Below, one piece after another: positions 11,123 to 21,754 of a DNA stretch of 64,000 nt. Both the position numbers and the translations under genes were made by a program. This stretch comes from Prorocentrum cordatum (Eukaryota; Sar; Dinophyceae; Prorocentrales; Prorocentraceae): contig CAUYUJ010015848.1 of assembly GCA_963575745.1 (NCBI GenBank), positions 1-64,000 on the forward strand, given 5' to 3'. Below the pieces are notes generated by a model. That model was not told the DNA's origin. It was given only the letters and a program-made list of their open reading frames with translations, and searched no databases. Every line of letters begins with the position of its first letter. Positions within the stretch are counted from its first letter, which is position 1.

Positions 11123-11959
11123 TATTAAGAGTGATATTCGATCTCATTTCCGCTCGCCATCTTGATTTCATCTCGATCGGGTACTTTTTACTGCAGGATC
11201 AGCCGTTTCAAGTTATATTGACACGCAATTTCGGTTTTCTGAAAATAATCTGAGCTTGACGACAGCTACAGAGCTGGTAAGCACAGCTAATCAATTCAGA
11301 ATAATGGCGCGTTCGCTCTTGAATCCAGAGGTCTGAACTCTTCTCGCCGAGCTGGTCCGCAAATCTATTCGTATTATTCGAGTTATCTTGACAGACGCTC
11401 TGGGTTTTCTGAGCTATAGGACAGCTACAGGGCTGATACTTAGTTCGTATTGTTCGATTCATCTTAAGAACTGCTCTCGCTCTTCTGCACTCAACTCGGG
11501 CTGAGAGGGGCTACAGTGCTGACAGACATCGATTTTAAGACATCGGGCGCGTCCGCCTGCGGAATCTAGAGCTGAACTCGGTCTGCTGTTCGAACTAGGT
11601 TCGCGAACCTATTGCATTGTTCGAGTCATCCTGGGAGTTGCTGTCGTTTCTGCACTTAGACTCGTAATCGCAAAATTGGACTCGGAGACATGCTGGGTTG
11701 CGAACTATTCGTTTTGTTAGAGTCATCTTGAGAGGTGCTGTCGTTTTACGCACGTAACCCGGGCTGTAGGAGAGCTGCAGAGCTCGTAAAGAAGACAATC
11801 GAGAAGCATCAGGGGCGTTCGGCTGTTGCATCGAGAGGTCTGACGTTGCTTGGGCTGAAAAACTATTCGTTCTCTGCATTTTTTCACATTATATCTTCTC
11901 AGGAAGCTCTACGAGTCCGCGGCGGTAAGAAAGGTTGACGGTTTACCGCCGGCGCCCAG
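11123..11959 (+). mobile_element. A-family element, 5' truncated
   Basis: Enters the A body at TATTCGATCTCATTTCCGC and runs through shortened, more diverged tandem units to GGAAGCTCTACGAGT near 11902, a hairpin with loop AAGAAAGGTTGACGG, and CCCAG at 11959. Confidence 0.7.
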
Positions 11960-12327
11960 TTTGTAGCCGACCAGAAGTAAGTAAAAGGTCTGTCGATGCT
12001 AACTAGCTCTCCAGTGCGCCGGAATTTTCTTAAGCTTCCAGCAACTAGCTAACGCAGATCCAGTTCCAAGATCTGGATTCGACAGACGGACGCGCCTGAT
12101 GCCTCCAACTCGATTCCTGTGACACCAGGTGGCCCCCCAAACACTCGAGTTCAGTACAAAAAAGCGACAGCACCTCTCAAGATGACTGGAAGAATACGAA
12201 TAATTTCGCGATTCTGGATCGGTCAGCAAATTGAGTTCAGAGCCCTATATTCAACAAGCAAGCGCGAATGATGATTTCGAATCTCTGTAAGTAGCAGCTC
12301 TGTGGCTGTCGTGGAGCTCGACTTAAG
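11960..12327 (-). mobile_element. Inverted A-family fragment
   Basis: Reads as A on the minus strand. CTAGCTCTCCAGTGCGCCGG and AAGCTTCCAGCAACTAGC (12000-12050) are the reverse complement of the A 5' region, and 12060-12320 contains reversed tandem-unit motifs (CCTCTCAAGATGACTGG, GATTCTGGATC). Its termini are missing. Confidence 0.6.
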
Positions 12328-12328
12328 T

Positions 12329-13012
12329 ACCTCGTAGAGCTCTTCGGCATTGATGAGCTAGAGGAATTCCGGCGCGGGGTGGAGCTAGTTCGCCCACCCG
12401 GCCGAGGGACAATTTGACAACTTTTGGGTGGTTTTGCGAATATTTGAAAGATATTTGACAATTTATTTTGAGAAACCAGATTTTTCGCACCTGTAGTGGG
12501 TTTTGCCGCGTCTGCCAGTAAATTTCCAGGTCTGTAGGTGCAGTATTACTATCGAAAGACTTGGGGGAACCGACGTTGAGTAAAAGCAGAAAAACGTGAT
12601 TTTTTGAGTTTTTTCTTTCTCGCTCCAGAAGCTTTTCTCTCCGTGTTGCCACGATTGCCGTGCAAGGAAAGAGCTCTACGAGGTTCCCGGCGGTAACCAG
12701 GCAGCACAACGGCTCTGTATGGCCGTGGAGCACATTTTGGGTAGCATCTTTCATCCAAGCAGCTGACTCATTTCATCTTGCTTGGAGCTCTCCAACACCT
12801 TTACATTTTCACATGTTGTATTGCATCCTTTTCCTTGTTCCTGCATCCTATTCCGTTGCCTATGCCTCAGTGGCTCGGCAGTGTGATGATAAGAGTTGCC
12901 CTCTCCAGCTACCCTGTGCTCCGTTTGGGAGTCTTAGGGCTCAGCTGTCACAGCTGTCCGCGCCCTGACTCAAACTCAAAAAACCAGGTTGACGGTTTAC
13001 CGCCGGTTCCAG
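12329..13012 (+). mobile_element. Complete B element carrying a SINE-like insert
   Basis: Starts ACCTCGTAGAGCTC at 12329 after a T. GAGCTCTACGAGG is at 12671 and the hairpin GGCGGTAA...TTACCGCC ends TTCCAG at 13012. Between the stem arms lies a 280-bp foreign insert. Removing the insert plus one duplication leaves 397 bp, the normal B length, so the host was complete when hit. Confidence 0.85.
12702..12981 (+). mobile_element. SINE-like retroelement in the hairpin loop
   Basis: A 280-bp insert begins CAGCACAACGGCTCTG and ends in the A-rich tail CTCAAACTCAAAA. It is flanked by the 7-bp repeat AACCAGG (12695-12701 and 12982-12988), a target duplication formed from the loop. No open frame looks like a protein. 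A second copy at 28,016-28,237 shares the last 200 bases almost word for word (for example CTTGTTCCTGCATCCTATTC and TCAGCTGTCACAGCTGTCCG). I saw no tRNA-like head or A/B box, so it may be a LINE 3' fragment and not a true SINE. Confidence 0.7.
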
Positions 13013-13094
13013 TAACTCGTAGAGCTTCCCTTAGCAAGTTATTGCTGGAAACTTCAGAGTAATTCCGGGGCGAGAGCTAGTTGGCAAGAAAAAT

Positions 13095-13892
13095 ACTTCG
13101 TAGAGCTCTTCGGCATCGATGAGCTAGAGGAATTCGGGCGCGGGGTGCAGCTAGTACCTCGTAGAGCTCTTCGTTATCGATGAGCTCGAGGAATTCCGGC
13201 GCGTGGTGGAGCTAGTTGGTCGAACCGGCCAGAAAAGAAGATGTGATAACATTGGGTCGGTTTTGCAAATATTTGAAAGATATTTGACAATTCATTTTGA
13301 GAAAGCAGATTTTTACTCCGAGCATTAGTATCTTAACTTTATTCTGCGAGCAGCTCAGCTCTTTCGAGACAGTTTTACTATCCAAACATTTGGAGGAACC
13401 GACGTCCGTTGACACCGAGAAATGCAAAAATGATGTTTTTCTAGAAATGCTCTGAGAAGCGGTCTGCTTTGAATCTGAGCATTCTTACGCGTGCAAGGAG
13501 CTCTACGAGGTTCCCGGCGGTGACCAGGTTGACGGTTCACCGCCGGCGCCAGTTGGCCGACCCGGCCCCGACGGACAATGTGCGAACTTTTGGGTCGGTT
13601 GGACGAACTTCGTGAGAGATTTGAACATTCGTTTTGAGATCTGATATTTTTCGCACCTGTAGTGGGTTATTTCGCGTTCGCTAGTCAATCCTCAGGTCTG
13701 TAGGTGCAGTATTACTATCAAAACACTTGGCGGAACCGTGTTTGGATAAAAACCTAAGAACGTGATTTTTCGAGTTTTTCTTAAATCTTCTTCCGGACTT
13801 TACCTGCATGTGTACCGAGCAGCGCCGTGCGAGAAAAGAGCTCTACGAGGGCCCCGGCGGTAATCTGGTTGACGGTTTACCGCCGGTTCCAG
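13095..13892 (+). mobile_element. B element (middle layer of the nest)
   Basis: Starts ACTTCGTAGAGCTCTTCGG at 13095 and is interrupted after GTGCAGCTAG (13154). It resumes TTGGCCGACCCGG at 13553 and ends GAGCTCTACGAGG...GGTTCCAG at 13892. The net length is 400 bp once the inner copy is removed. The hairpin is of the GTAA/TTAC type. Confidence 0.85.
13156..13552 (+). mobile_element. B element (innermost layer), 397 bp
   Basis: Starts ACCTCGTAGAGCTCTTCG at 13156, has GAGCTCTACGAGGT near 13499, and a hairpin of the GTGA/TCAC type ending CGCCAG at 13552. It sits at GCTAG/TTGGC of the middle copy. The two B copies belong to different subgroups by hairpin pairing and by 3' tail. Confidence 0.85.
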
Positions 13893-14957
13893 TCTAAGGA
13901 CCTTTTGCTGATTTTTGGTCGGTTGAAAATTTTGTTCTCGAAATTCAATCATTCGTTAGAGCTCTAGTATTTTTGTTACTGCCAAAAAGCGTCCAGGCGG
14001 GATCGGCCGTTTCGAGTGATCTTGATACGCGCTGTTGGTATATTCGACTCAACTCGAGATTCAGGACAGCTACAGAGCTGATAAGCACATCTAATCGATT
14101 CAGAATGATCAGGCGCGTTTGTTTGTTGCATCCAGAGGTCTGAACTCGGTCTGCTAGCCGAGCTAGGTCCGCAAATCTATTCTTATTATTCGAGTCATCT
14201 TGACAGGCTCTCTCGGTTTTCTGTACTTAACTCGAGCTATATGACAGCTACAGAGCTGATACTTACATAAACTGATTCAGAGTCATCAGTCGCGTTCGTC
14301 TGCTGAATCCAGAGCTCTGAACTCGGTCTGCTGCCCGCTCTAGAATCGCGAAACTATTCGTATTGTTCGAGTCATCTCGAGAGGTGCTGTCGGTTTTCTG
14401 TACTTAACTCGGATTGTGGGGGCTACAGTGCTGGTAGTCACAGGAATCGATTCGGAGACATCAGGCGCGTCCATCTGTCGAATCCAGAGCTCGGAACTCG
14501 GTCTGCTGCCCGAACTAGGTCCGCGAAACTATTCGTATTGTTCGAGTCATCCTGAGGTGCTGTCGGTTTTCGGCACTTAACTCGGGCTGTAGGGGGGCTG
14601 CAGAGCTGGTAATTACAGGAATCGATTCGGAGACATCAGACGCGTCCACCTGTTGCATTCGGAGGTCTGAACTTGGTCTCATACTCGAGCTAGGTCTGCC
14701 AACTATTCGTATTGTTCGAGTCATCTTCAGGGTTGCTGTCGATTTACGCACGTAACTCGGGCTGTAGGAGAGCTACAGAGCTCGTACAGAAGACAATCCA
14801 GAAGCATCGGGGGCGTTCGGCTGTTGCATCGAGAGGTCTGAAATCGCTTCGGCTGAAAAACTATTCGTTATCTGTTTTTTTTCGACATTATATATGGTCA
14901 GGAAGCTTTACGAGTTCCCCGGCGGTAAGAAAGGTTGACGGTTTACCGCCGGCGCCC

Positions 14958-15362
14958 ATGCAGAAAACCGAGAGCGCCTGTCGGGATGACTCGAATAATA
15001 CGAATAGGTTTGCGGACCTAGCTCGGCTAGCAGACCGATTTCAGATCTCTGGATGCAACAGACAAGCGCGCCTGATCATTCTGAATCGATAAGGTGTGCT
15101 CACCAGCTCTGTAGCTGTCCTGTTTCTCGAGTTAAGTCCAATATACCGAGAGCGCGTATTAAGATGACTTGAAACAGCTGATCCTGCCTGCCCGCTATTC
15201 GGCAGTTAAAGGTACAAGATCGAGCTAAGATCAAGATGGCGAGCAGGAAAAATATCGAATAGCATGGGAAAAAATACTAGAGCTCAAACGAATTGTTGAA
15301 TCAGAACAACATTTCAACCGACCAAAAGTCACCGAAAGGTCCGTCGAGATTTTTCTTGCCAA
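14958..15362 (-). mobile_element. Inverted A-family fragment
   Basis: On the minus strand this reads as the A 5' half: TTGGCAAGAAAAATCTCG (from 15362 leftward), GGTTGAAATGTTG, TCGATCTTGTACC, then tandem-unit motifs. It lies head to head with the forward A copy ending at 14957, so the region 13.0-15.4 kb forms a large imperfect inverted repeat. Confidence 0.7.
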
Positions 15363-15700
15363 CTGGCGCCGGCGGTGAACCGTGAACCTGGTCACTGCCG
15401 GGAATCTCGTGGAGCTTTTTCCCCGCGTGAGAATGCTGATAGTCGAAAGAGAGAGCTTATGGATGCATTTCTCGAAAAATTGAACATTGTTTTTTTTCAT
15501 TTTGAGATGAAGTTGGTTCCGCCAAGTGTTTTGACAGTAAATCTGCGCCTACAGAGCTCATATTGACGCAGAGGCCCTCATAGTCGTTTACAGGCGCGAA
15601 AAATCTGGTTCCTTAAAATGAATGGTCAAATATCTTTCAAATATTCGCAAAACCACCCCAAACTTATCACATTGTCCTTTCTGGTCGGGTCGGCGAACTA
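15363..15700 (-). mobile_element. Inverted B-family element, 5' truncated
   Basis: The minus-strand reading ends CGCCAG at 15363, with the hairpin (GGCAGTGA...TCACCGCC, one mismatch) and GAGCTCCACGAGATT before it. The body has GCGCAGATTTTTCGC-type motifs and ends at CGCCGACCCGACCAGAAAGG, lacking ACCTCGTAG. It is nested in the inverted A copy at the same AG/TTGGC junction used on the plus strand. Confidence 0.7.
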
Positions 15701-16075
15701 GGCGCCGGCGGAACCGTCAACCTTTCTTTCCGTCGGGGGACTCGTAGAGCATCCTGACAATATACAATGTCGAAAATTACAGGGAATAAATAGATTTTCA
15801 GCCCGAGCGATTGCAGCGCAGAAGCCAACCAACCGTTCATACTCTGCAATTTTGTTGGAGATGGAATTGCTTTTCTCGACTTAACTCGAGCTGCAGAATT
15901 TGGCGCGCTAGTTGAAAGACGCCTAAAATCAGTCGTCTATGAGCGCTGGCGCTCTGCTATCAGCGCTCGGGCTGAAAAACTGTTCGTGCTCTGCTAATTC
16001 TTTGGAGATGGTATTGGTTTTCATGATTGAACTCGAGCTGCAGATGAGCAAGGAAGCTCTACGAGTCTCCCGGCG
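15701..16075. mobile_element. A-family ends, one inverted, one forward
   Basis: 15701-15770 is an inverted A 3' end (minus strand GCTCTACGAGTCCCCCG, then a damaged hairpin). From about 15780 the plus strand carries units of the second A subtype (GAGATGGTATTGGTTTTC, ACTCGAGCTGCAGATGAGC), ending GGAAGCTCTACGAGTCTCCC at 16053, where a retroelement interrupts it. Confidence 0.6.
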
Positions 16076-16804
16076 TATATGCGGACTTGTTTCTCACTGC
16101 CTAGAGTTGTGCTCGTAATACATCTTGCTTGTCATTGTCTGCCTCTCGTACTCATTTCTCGTTGCAGTTTGGTGGTGGCAATTTGTATACGCGGACTTGT
16201 TCCTCACTGCCTAGAGTGGTGCTCGTAAGTCTCGTTTCTTCCAGATCTGTCTTCAGTGGACTGCATATTGATCTCTTCCGAGCGCGGGTAGCACATTGAA
16301 TTCATTGTGTGACAATTGTACTTGTTCCTTCCTCTTTTCTCTTTGCTTCGTCGCCACATGTCCGATTGAATTGGACTTTGCTTGTGATGCCTCACGTGCG
16401 GAGCCTCACATCCAGGCGTATGCGTCGTGCTCGGGCCTGCCATCTGAGATGGGTCCGATCAGCATCACCATTCTCTTACATTCTTTGTTTTGTGCATGTT
16501 GTTTCTTTGATGGAAATATCGTAACACGGTCGGTTGTCGCATTATCGATGTGTCTCTGAGGTTTCGACATACTTCGGACTTTGTGTTTGCATTGACTCTT
16601 GCCACGCTGTGTGTGTGTATCGGGCATGCGCGCATGTTGGTATAAGAGCTCCGCGTGCTTTTCATTTTGTTCGGATAAGAGTTTCGCATATGCCCACTTC
16701 CGGTCAAAGAGTGGTGGGTGTCTTGCCTGACTCTGTATGCCCCCCTTTTTCCTGCTAGCGACTAGGCTTGACGGCCCGCATAGTCGATCGCAAAGACCGC
16801 AAGA
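16076..16804 (+). mobile_element. Short non-autonomous LINE-like insert
   Basis: A foreign 0.73-kb stretch sits within an A-family hairpin. It opens with a repeat (TGCGGACTTGTTTCTCACTG at 16080, and CGCGGACTTGTTCCTCACTG from 16190) and ends GTCGATCGCAAAGACCGCAAG. That end resembles the end of the LINE at 34.8 kb (GTCGGACCGCAAACCGCAAA). The 3' junction AACCAAGGTTGACGG is the standard target point, while about ten bases of 5' target are missing, so no duplication is visible. No protein-like frame was found. Confidence 0.6.
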
Positions 16805-17589
16805 ACCAAGGTTGACGGTTTACCGCCGGCGCCCATTTGCTGGAAGCTTAAAAGTAATTCCGCTACAGAGCTGGTGCGCACTCGATTCAGAATCATCAGG
16901 CGCGTTCGTCTGAAGCATCTAGAGGTCTGAACTCGGGATGCTACTCGAGTTAGATCCGCGAAGGTATTTGTATTCTGCCGATTTCTTTCGAGATGATGGT
17001 GGGTTTCTTCACTTAACTCGAGCTGCAGATGAGCTTGAGAGCTCTTCGGCACAGCAATGGGAAGGAAATCGTCATGCGCGCTAGTCTGAAGTATCTAGAC
17101 GCTTGGCTTGTTTCTGTTATGAGCGCAGAAGCCAAACAACTAGTCATACTTTTTTTTTTTCTGGTGATGGAATTGGTTTCCTTGACTTAACTCGAGCTGC
17201 AGATGAGCTCCAGAGCTCTTAGGCACAGCAATCGGAAGAGAATCATCAGGCGCGCTGTTTGAAAGTATCTAGACGCATGAACTCATTCTTTTATCAGCTC
17301 TCGGGCTGAACAACTAGTCCTACTCTGCTAATTTCTTGGAGATGGTATTGGTTTTCTTGGTTTTACTCGTGCTGCAGATGAGCAACAGAGCTGTTCAGCA
17401 CAGCAATGGGAAGGGGCTCATCGGAGGCGCTAGTGAAACGTATCTAGACGCCTGAAATCAGTCTGCTATCAGCGCTCGGGCTGAAAAACTATTCGTTCTC
17501 TGCTAATTCTTTGGAGATGGTATATGGCCAGGAAGCTCTACGAGTCTCCCGACGGTAACCAAGGTTGACGGTTCACTGCCGGCGCCCAG
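16805..17589 (+). mobile_element. A-family hairpin remnant and A subtype with 175-bp units
   Basis: 16805-16839 completes the hairpin broken by the LINE-like insert. Units follow with cores near 17017, 17191 and 17366, a spacing of about 174-175 bp, each with CTCGAGCTGCAGATGAGC and a GAGATGGTATTGG-type box. It ends GGAAGCTCTACGAGT near 17531 and CCCAG at 17589. These units differ clearly from those of the first 15 kb. Confidence 0.7.
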
Positions 17590-18490
17590 TTGGCCGACCC
17601 GGCCCGGGCAGACAATGAGTCAAACTGGGTCGTTTTTTCCAATATTGTGAGAGATTTTCAAATACCTCGTAGAGCTCTTCGGCGTCGATGAGCTAGAGGA
17701 ATTCCGGCGCGGGGTGGAGCTAGTTGGCCGACCCGACCAGAAAGGACAATGTGATCACTTTGAGTCGGTTTTGCTAAGATTGCAAGATATTTGGCAATTC
17801 ATTTTGAGAAACTTTTTTTTTTCGCACCTGTAAGAGACTATGAGAGTCTCTGCGTCTTAGTATGAGCTCAGTAGGCTCATTTTTACTATCAAACCACTTG
17901 GCGGAAGCAACTTTATGTCGACATGAAAAATACGAAATTGAAGATTTCACGACAATCTTCTGCTAAGTTCTCTGCTTCGATTCTGAGCACTGTTACGCGC
18001 GCAAGGAGCTCTATGATGTTTCCGGCGGTGACCAGGTTGATGGTTCACCGCCGGCGCCAGTTCGTTTTGGGAACCAGGATTTTCATAATGTAGAATGGGT
18101 TGTGCCGCGCTCGCCTCCCCAATCCTCGGGCCCGTAGCTGCAATGCTACTGTCAAAAGACGTTGAGGAACCGTCGGCCGTGAAATTGCATTTCCGAAAAT
18201 GATAATGATCTCGCGCATTTGACGATAGCGGTAAGCAAGCTACAGGGACCCAGTGTTTTCTGCATGTGTAATAGATTATAGCGCGTCGGCCTTTGAATTC
18301 TGAGGTTTTTGTGTGTAATTTAACTAAACTCCGTAGAATAATGTCGTATCACGAAAAATTATATATTCTCTTCAAGCTAATATTTACTTGAGATTCATTC
18401 TCGGCGTCCGAGCAGAGCATTATTTCGTGATTCCAGAGCTCTACGAGGTCCCGGCGCTAACCTGGTTGTCGGTTTACCGTTGGTCCCCAG
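17590..18490 (+). mobile_element. B element interrupted by a complete B element
   Basis: The outer copy enters at TTGGCCGACCCGGCCC and pauses at GAGAGATTTTCAAA (17662). It resumes TTCGTTTTGGGAACCAGG (18061) and ends GAGCTCTACGAGG (18436) with a decayed hairpin and CCCCAG at 18490. The resumed sequence carries CCCGTAGCTGCAATGCTACTG and GAGGAACCGTCGGCC, the body of another B subgroup. Confidence 0.75.
17664..18060 (+). mobile_element. Complete inner B element, 397 bp
   Basis: Starts ACCTCGTAGAGCTCTTCGG at 17664 and ends CGCCAG at 18060, with a GTGA/TCAC hairpin. It is inserted at CAAAT/TCG of the outer B. The length equals that of the other intact copies. Confidence 0.85.
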
Positions 18491-18592
18491 TTGCTGTCCG
18501 GGTCTTGGGCGCTACCAATGTGAGTGCCTCTTTGCTATCCGGGTTTTGGACGCTACCAAAATGTCAACCTGGGGTAGGTTTTTCCCGGAGAT
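18491..18592. repeat. CTATCCGGGTTTTGGACGC linker repeat and B fragment
   Basis: A short motif (GTCCGGGTCTTGGGCGCTACC, then CTATCCGGGTTTTGGACGC) occurs twice here and again near 9280, 10731 and 24,780, always next to a B piece. The last 30 bases (ATGTCAACCTGGGGTAGG) belong to the outermost B copy, which ends at 21,785. Confidence 0.5.
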
Positions 18593-19383
18593 ACCTCGTA
18601 GAGCACTTCGGCATTGATGAGCTAGAGGAATTTTCGGCGCGGGGTGCAGCTAGTTGGCGAACCCGGCCCGGGCGGACAATACGGCGACTTTGGGTCGGTT
18701 TTGTTAATACTTCAGAAATATTTGACCATTCTTATTAAGAAACCAGATCGCACCTGGAAGACTCTGAGGGCCTCTGCGTTTCTCGTAGAGCTCTTCGGCG
18801 AGATGAGCTCAGAGGACTTCGGGTGCAGGGTAGAGCTAGTTGGTCGACCCGGCTCCGACGGACAATGTGATGACTTGGGCTCGGTGTCCTAAAGAAAGAT
18901 ATCTGACAAGTCGTATTGCCAAAGCAGATTGTTGAGCTGAGTGAGCATTTGCATATAAGCTTTGTTCTGACAGCAGCTCAGCTCTCCCGAGGGATTTTTA
19001 CTATCGGTTCTTTTCCGGGAACTGACCTCATATTGATTTTAAAAATGCAAAACATCCAGATTTTAAGACACTCTTCTGCAGAGTTCTCTGCTTCGATTCT
19101 GATCACTCTTACGCGTGCAAGGAGCTCTGCGAGGTTCCCGGCGGTGACCGGGTTGACGGTTCACCGGCGGCGCCAGGCTTAATACGAGCTCCGTAGGGGC
19201 ACTTTGACTATCAAAATACTTGCAGCAACCAGCTTCGTGTCGACATGAAAAATGCAAAAAATGAAGATATCAGCATAATCTTCTGCGAAGTTCTCTGCTT
19301 CGATTCTGAGCACTCTTACGCGCGCAAGGAGCTCTACGAGGTTCCCGGCGGTGACCAGGTTGACGGTTCACCGCTGGCGCGAG
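18593..19383 (+). mobile_element. B element with a nested B (net 395 bp)
   Basis: Starts ACCTCGTAGAGCACTTCGG at 18593, pauses within GGCCTCTGCGTTT at 18780, resumes CTTAATACGAGCTCCG at 19177 and ends CGCGAG at 19383. The two halves total 395 bp. The inner copy (18,781-19,176) starts CTCGTAGAGCTCTTCGG and ends CGCCAG. The resumption matches the undisturbed GCGTCTTAGTATGAGCTC of other B copies. Confidence 0.8.
18781..19176 (+). mobile_element. Inner B element, 396 bp
   Basis: Opens CTCGTAGAGCTCTTCGGCG and has an internal inverse repeat GAGCTCTGCGAGG. The hairpin GGCGGTGA...TCACCGGC (one mismatch) ends CGCCAG at 19176. The two leading bases of the usual ACCTCG are not preserved. Confidence 0.75.
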
Positions 19384-19402
19384 TTCTGAGAGATTCTGAA
19401 AT

Positions 19403-19752
19403 ACCTCGTAGAGCTCTCCAGCATCGATGAGCTAGAGGAATTCCGGCGCGAGGTGCAGCTAGTTGGTCAACCCGGCCCGGGCGGACAATGTGGTAACTTT
19501 GGGTAGGTTTTGCTGAGATTCGAAAGATATTTGGCAGTTCATTTTGAGAGACCAGATTATTACGCTAATCATGGATTTTCAGTATCGGTTCATTTCCCGG
19601 AACCGACCGCATATTGACATTAAAAATGCAAAAATGAAGATTTTAGGAAAGTCTTCTGCGAAGTTCTCTGCTTCGATTCTGAGCACCCTTACACCAGGAG
19701 CTCCACGAGGTTCCCAGCGCTGACCAGGTTGACGGTTCACTGGTGGCGCCAG
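19403..19752 (+). mobile_element. B element, 350 bp
   Basis: Starts ACCTCGTAGAGCTCTCC at 19403 and ends CGCCAG at 19752. It is about 45 bp shorter than the usual copy, with a weakened hairpin (GCGCTGA...TCACTGG). It is inserted at GAAAT/TCG of the outermost B, the site also used at 17.66 kb. Confidence 0.75.
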
Positions 19753-19990
19753 TTCGTTTTGGGAATCCAATTTTTTTTCTCTGCAGTCGATCATGGCGCG
19801 TTCGACGGTGCAATTCTCAGGGCCCTAGCTGCGTTATTTCAACCAAAAGACTAGAAGGAACTGACGCTGTGTAAAACCCGAAAAACATTTCTTCAAATTT
19901 GAAGCTCACCTGCACTCGATTTTTTTCTTATCTGGGAACTGATTCAGTCTCTGTAGAGCTCTGCGAGGGTCCCGGCGGTAATCTGGTTGA

Positions 19991-21754
19991 GCAGATTTTA
20001 CCCTCTGCTCGGCCAGGCCTCACCGCTGGGGTCCCCCTCGTCTCGAGCTGCATTGTGCAGTAAGGAGTCTTTGGTTCCTCATGCTGTGCACGGTGCTCTC
20101 TCACTATGAGGGACGACGGCGGCGCCGCGTGGGCTGCATCTCTTGTGGAGGCAGCGGTCCGCGCTGCTGTTCAGGCAGGTGCCCCGCGCAGGACTGTCGC
20201 AGCCGCCGCGGCTGCTGTGGCCTCGGTCATGGCGGCGACGCGGTGTGGCTTTGGTCTGGCGCAGGGCGCCCCTGATCCCGCTGCCGCCGGTTCGGCCGGA
20301 CCCCGGCGGCAGCGGAGGAGGCTGAAGAAGAAAACTATGATGTGCAGGTCGGGGCAGGATGCTGTCCTTGGGGAGCCTGTCGGGCAGACCCTAAAGGCTC
20401 AGGATGTTGATCATGAGATATCTTGTTATCACAGGTCCAGTGTTGATCATGGCGCCTCTGATTTTCATGTTGGGAGCTCTTCATCTAGGCGAGTCCAGTT
20501 TGATGATCGGTCTTCAGTGGTTTCTTATGAGATACCCCTTGAAGCGAGGCTGAGTCCCATATCGAGGAGGCCGAAGAGGAAAACTATGAGTTGCAGGTCG
20601 GGGCATGATGCTGTCCTTGGGGAGCCTGTAGGGCAGACCCTAAAGACTCAGCGTGTTGATCGTGAGGTAGCGCACGTGGGTTCGCACGTTCCTGTTCCTG
20701 CTCAGACGGCAGCTGATGTGAAGATGTCGGAGTTGGAGAAGGATAGCGAGGATAACATGTCTGTTGTTTTTTGCTCCTGTTAAGTCGGCAGTTGATGTTA
20801 AGCTGTCGGAGGTGGAGAAGGAGAACGAGGATGTGGAGATTCGTGGAGGAGGAAGCTCAGCGGACTCAGGGGATACATTTGCGGAGTTGGGCAAGATACA
20901 GCAGATGGGGTCCACGAGCGTCTCATCATCGGCACGCGAGGCGGCGGAGGGCGTTCGCCAAGATATTAAAGCAGTTGGCAGTAAAGTAACGGCAGTGGCT
21001 CTGCGGGAGGAGCAGTCTGGCTCTGCCAACTTGTTGGGTGAATTTCAGAGGATGATGGCTCATCAGACGCAGAGAGTGACGACGGCGGTCGCAGCGGTAG
21101 ATAGTAAGGTGGATGCCGTCAGGACGACGAGCGCCCATGACATGCAGAGATTGACTGAAGGAGTACGCCAAGATATTAAATAAGTAGGAAGTAAAGTAAC
21201 AGCACATACACAGAGACTTATGGAGCTTGAGCAGAAGATGCAAGGTCTTCCTGGGGGATGTTTCAGTGCTTGTTCAACATTGACTCGGTGATTACTGCTT
21301 ACTTTGAGTACGAACTATTGTGATCTGGGGCTGCGTTGCTTTTCTTCATGCCTGTGTGCGGTGGTGCATGCACGTGTGTTGAATAAGAGCTTCGCTTGAT
21401 CCCTCAAAGTAGGTCATTCGTTGTTTCCTTGATTTGAGTGCTCATTGACCTCTGAACGTGACTTTCCGTGATTTGTCACTTGGTGCCTCAAAGTAGGCCT
21501 TTGATCTGGTCGACACTACGGTTGCCTCAAAGAAGGACGACGCTACGGTTACCTTGATCACTTGCATGTTGTGATTGTTTCTTGGTCTGTGATGCTCTCT
21601 CTCGTTGCTCTTCGCTTAATTTGTAGCGGCGACGTGAGGTGTAGTATATACTTCAAGAGCATCACGTTTTTCAGGGTACATCCAGCCCACAGGGGATGGC
21701 TGCACCAACCCGACCGCCCTTGTAGGGCCCCGTGGTCGGACCGCAAACCGCAAA
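19991..21754 (+). mobile_element. Internally deleted LINE with 11-bp target duplication
   Basis: An exact repeat AATCTGGTTGA flanks the insert (19,980-19,990 and 21,755-21,765). The 5' part (CGTCTCGAGCTGCATTGTGC) matches the LINE start at 29.2 kb, and an ORF1-like frame follows. The last 120 bases (from ACTTCAAGAGCATCACG to GCAAACCGCAAA) match the other LINE 3' end nearly base for base. Endonuclease, reverse transcriptase and ribonuclease H are absent, so it is a deletion derivative that could have moved only with help. 21,200-21,640 holds a low-complexity stretch with CCTCAAAGTAGG repeats and no frame. Confidence 0.85.
20106..21183 (+). pseudogene. LINE ORF1-like protein, frameshifted
   Basis: The first frame, 20,106-20,783 (225 residues), has an Ala-rich start, a basic patch (RRQRRRLKKK) and a duplicated block of about 30 residues with CRSGxDAVLGEPVGQTLK. 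The second frame, 20,764-21,183, continues with DVKLSEVEKENEDVE, a diverged repeat of DVKMSELEKDSEDN at the end of the first. The change of frame lies near the T run at 20,765-20,770, so one ORF was probably broken by a one-base change. The second part carries REEQSGSANLLGEFQRMM and a helical, coiled-coil-like segment closely matching ORF1 of the LINE at 29.9 kb. No zinc knuckle is visible. The role would be RNA binding in the LINE ribonucleoprotein, by analogy with other ORF1 proteins. Confidence 0.6.

Larger units (their letters stand above)
13014..14957 (+). mobile_element. A element hosting a B that hosts another B
   Basis: The A copy starts AACTCGTAGAGCTTCCC at 13014 and pauses at TTGGCAAGAAAAA (13093). 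It resumes at TCTAAGGACCTTTTGC (13893) and ends in the hairpin at CGCCCA (14957). The net A length is about 1.14 kb. This is the clearest three-level nest in the window, and each host sequence continues across its insertion without missing bases. Confidence 0.85.
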
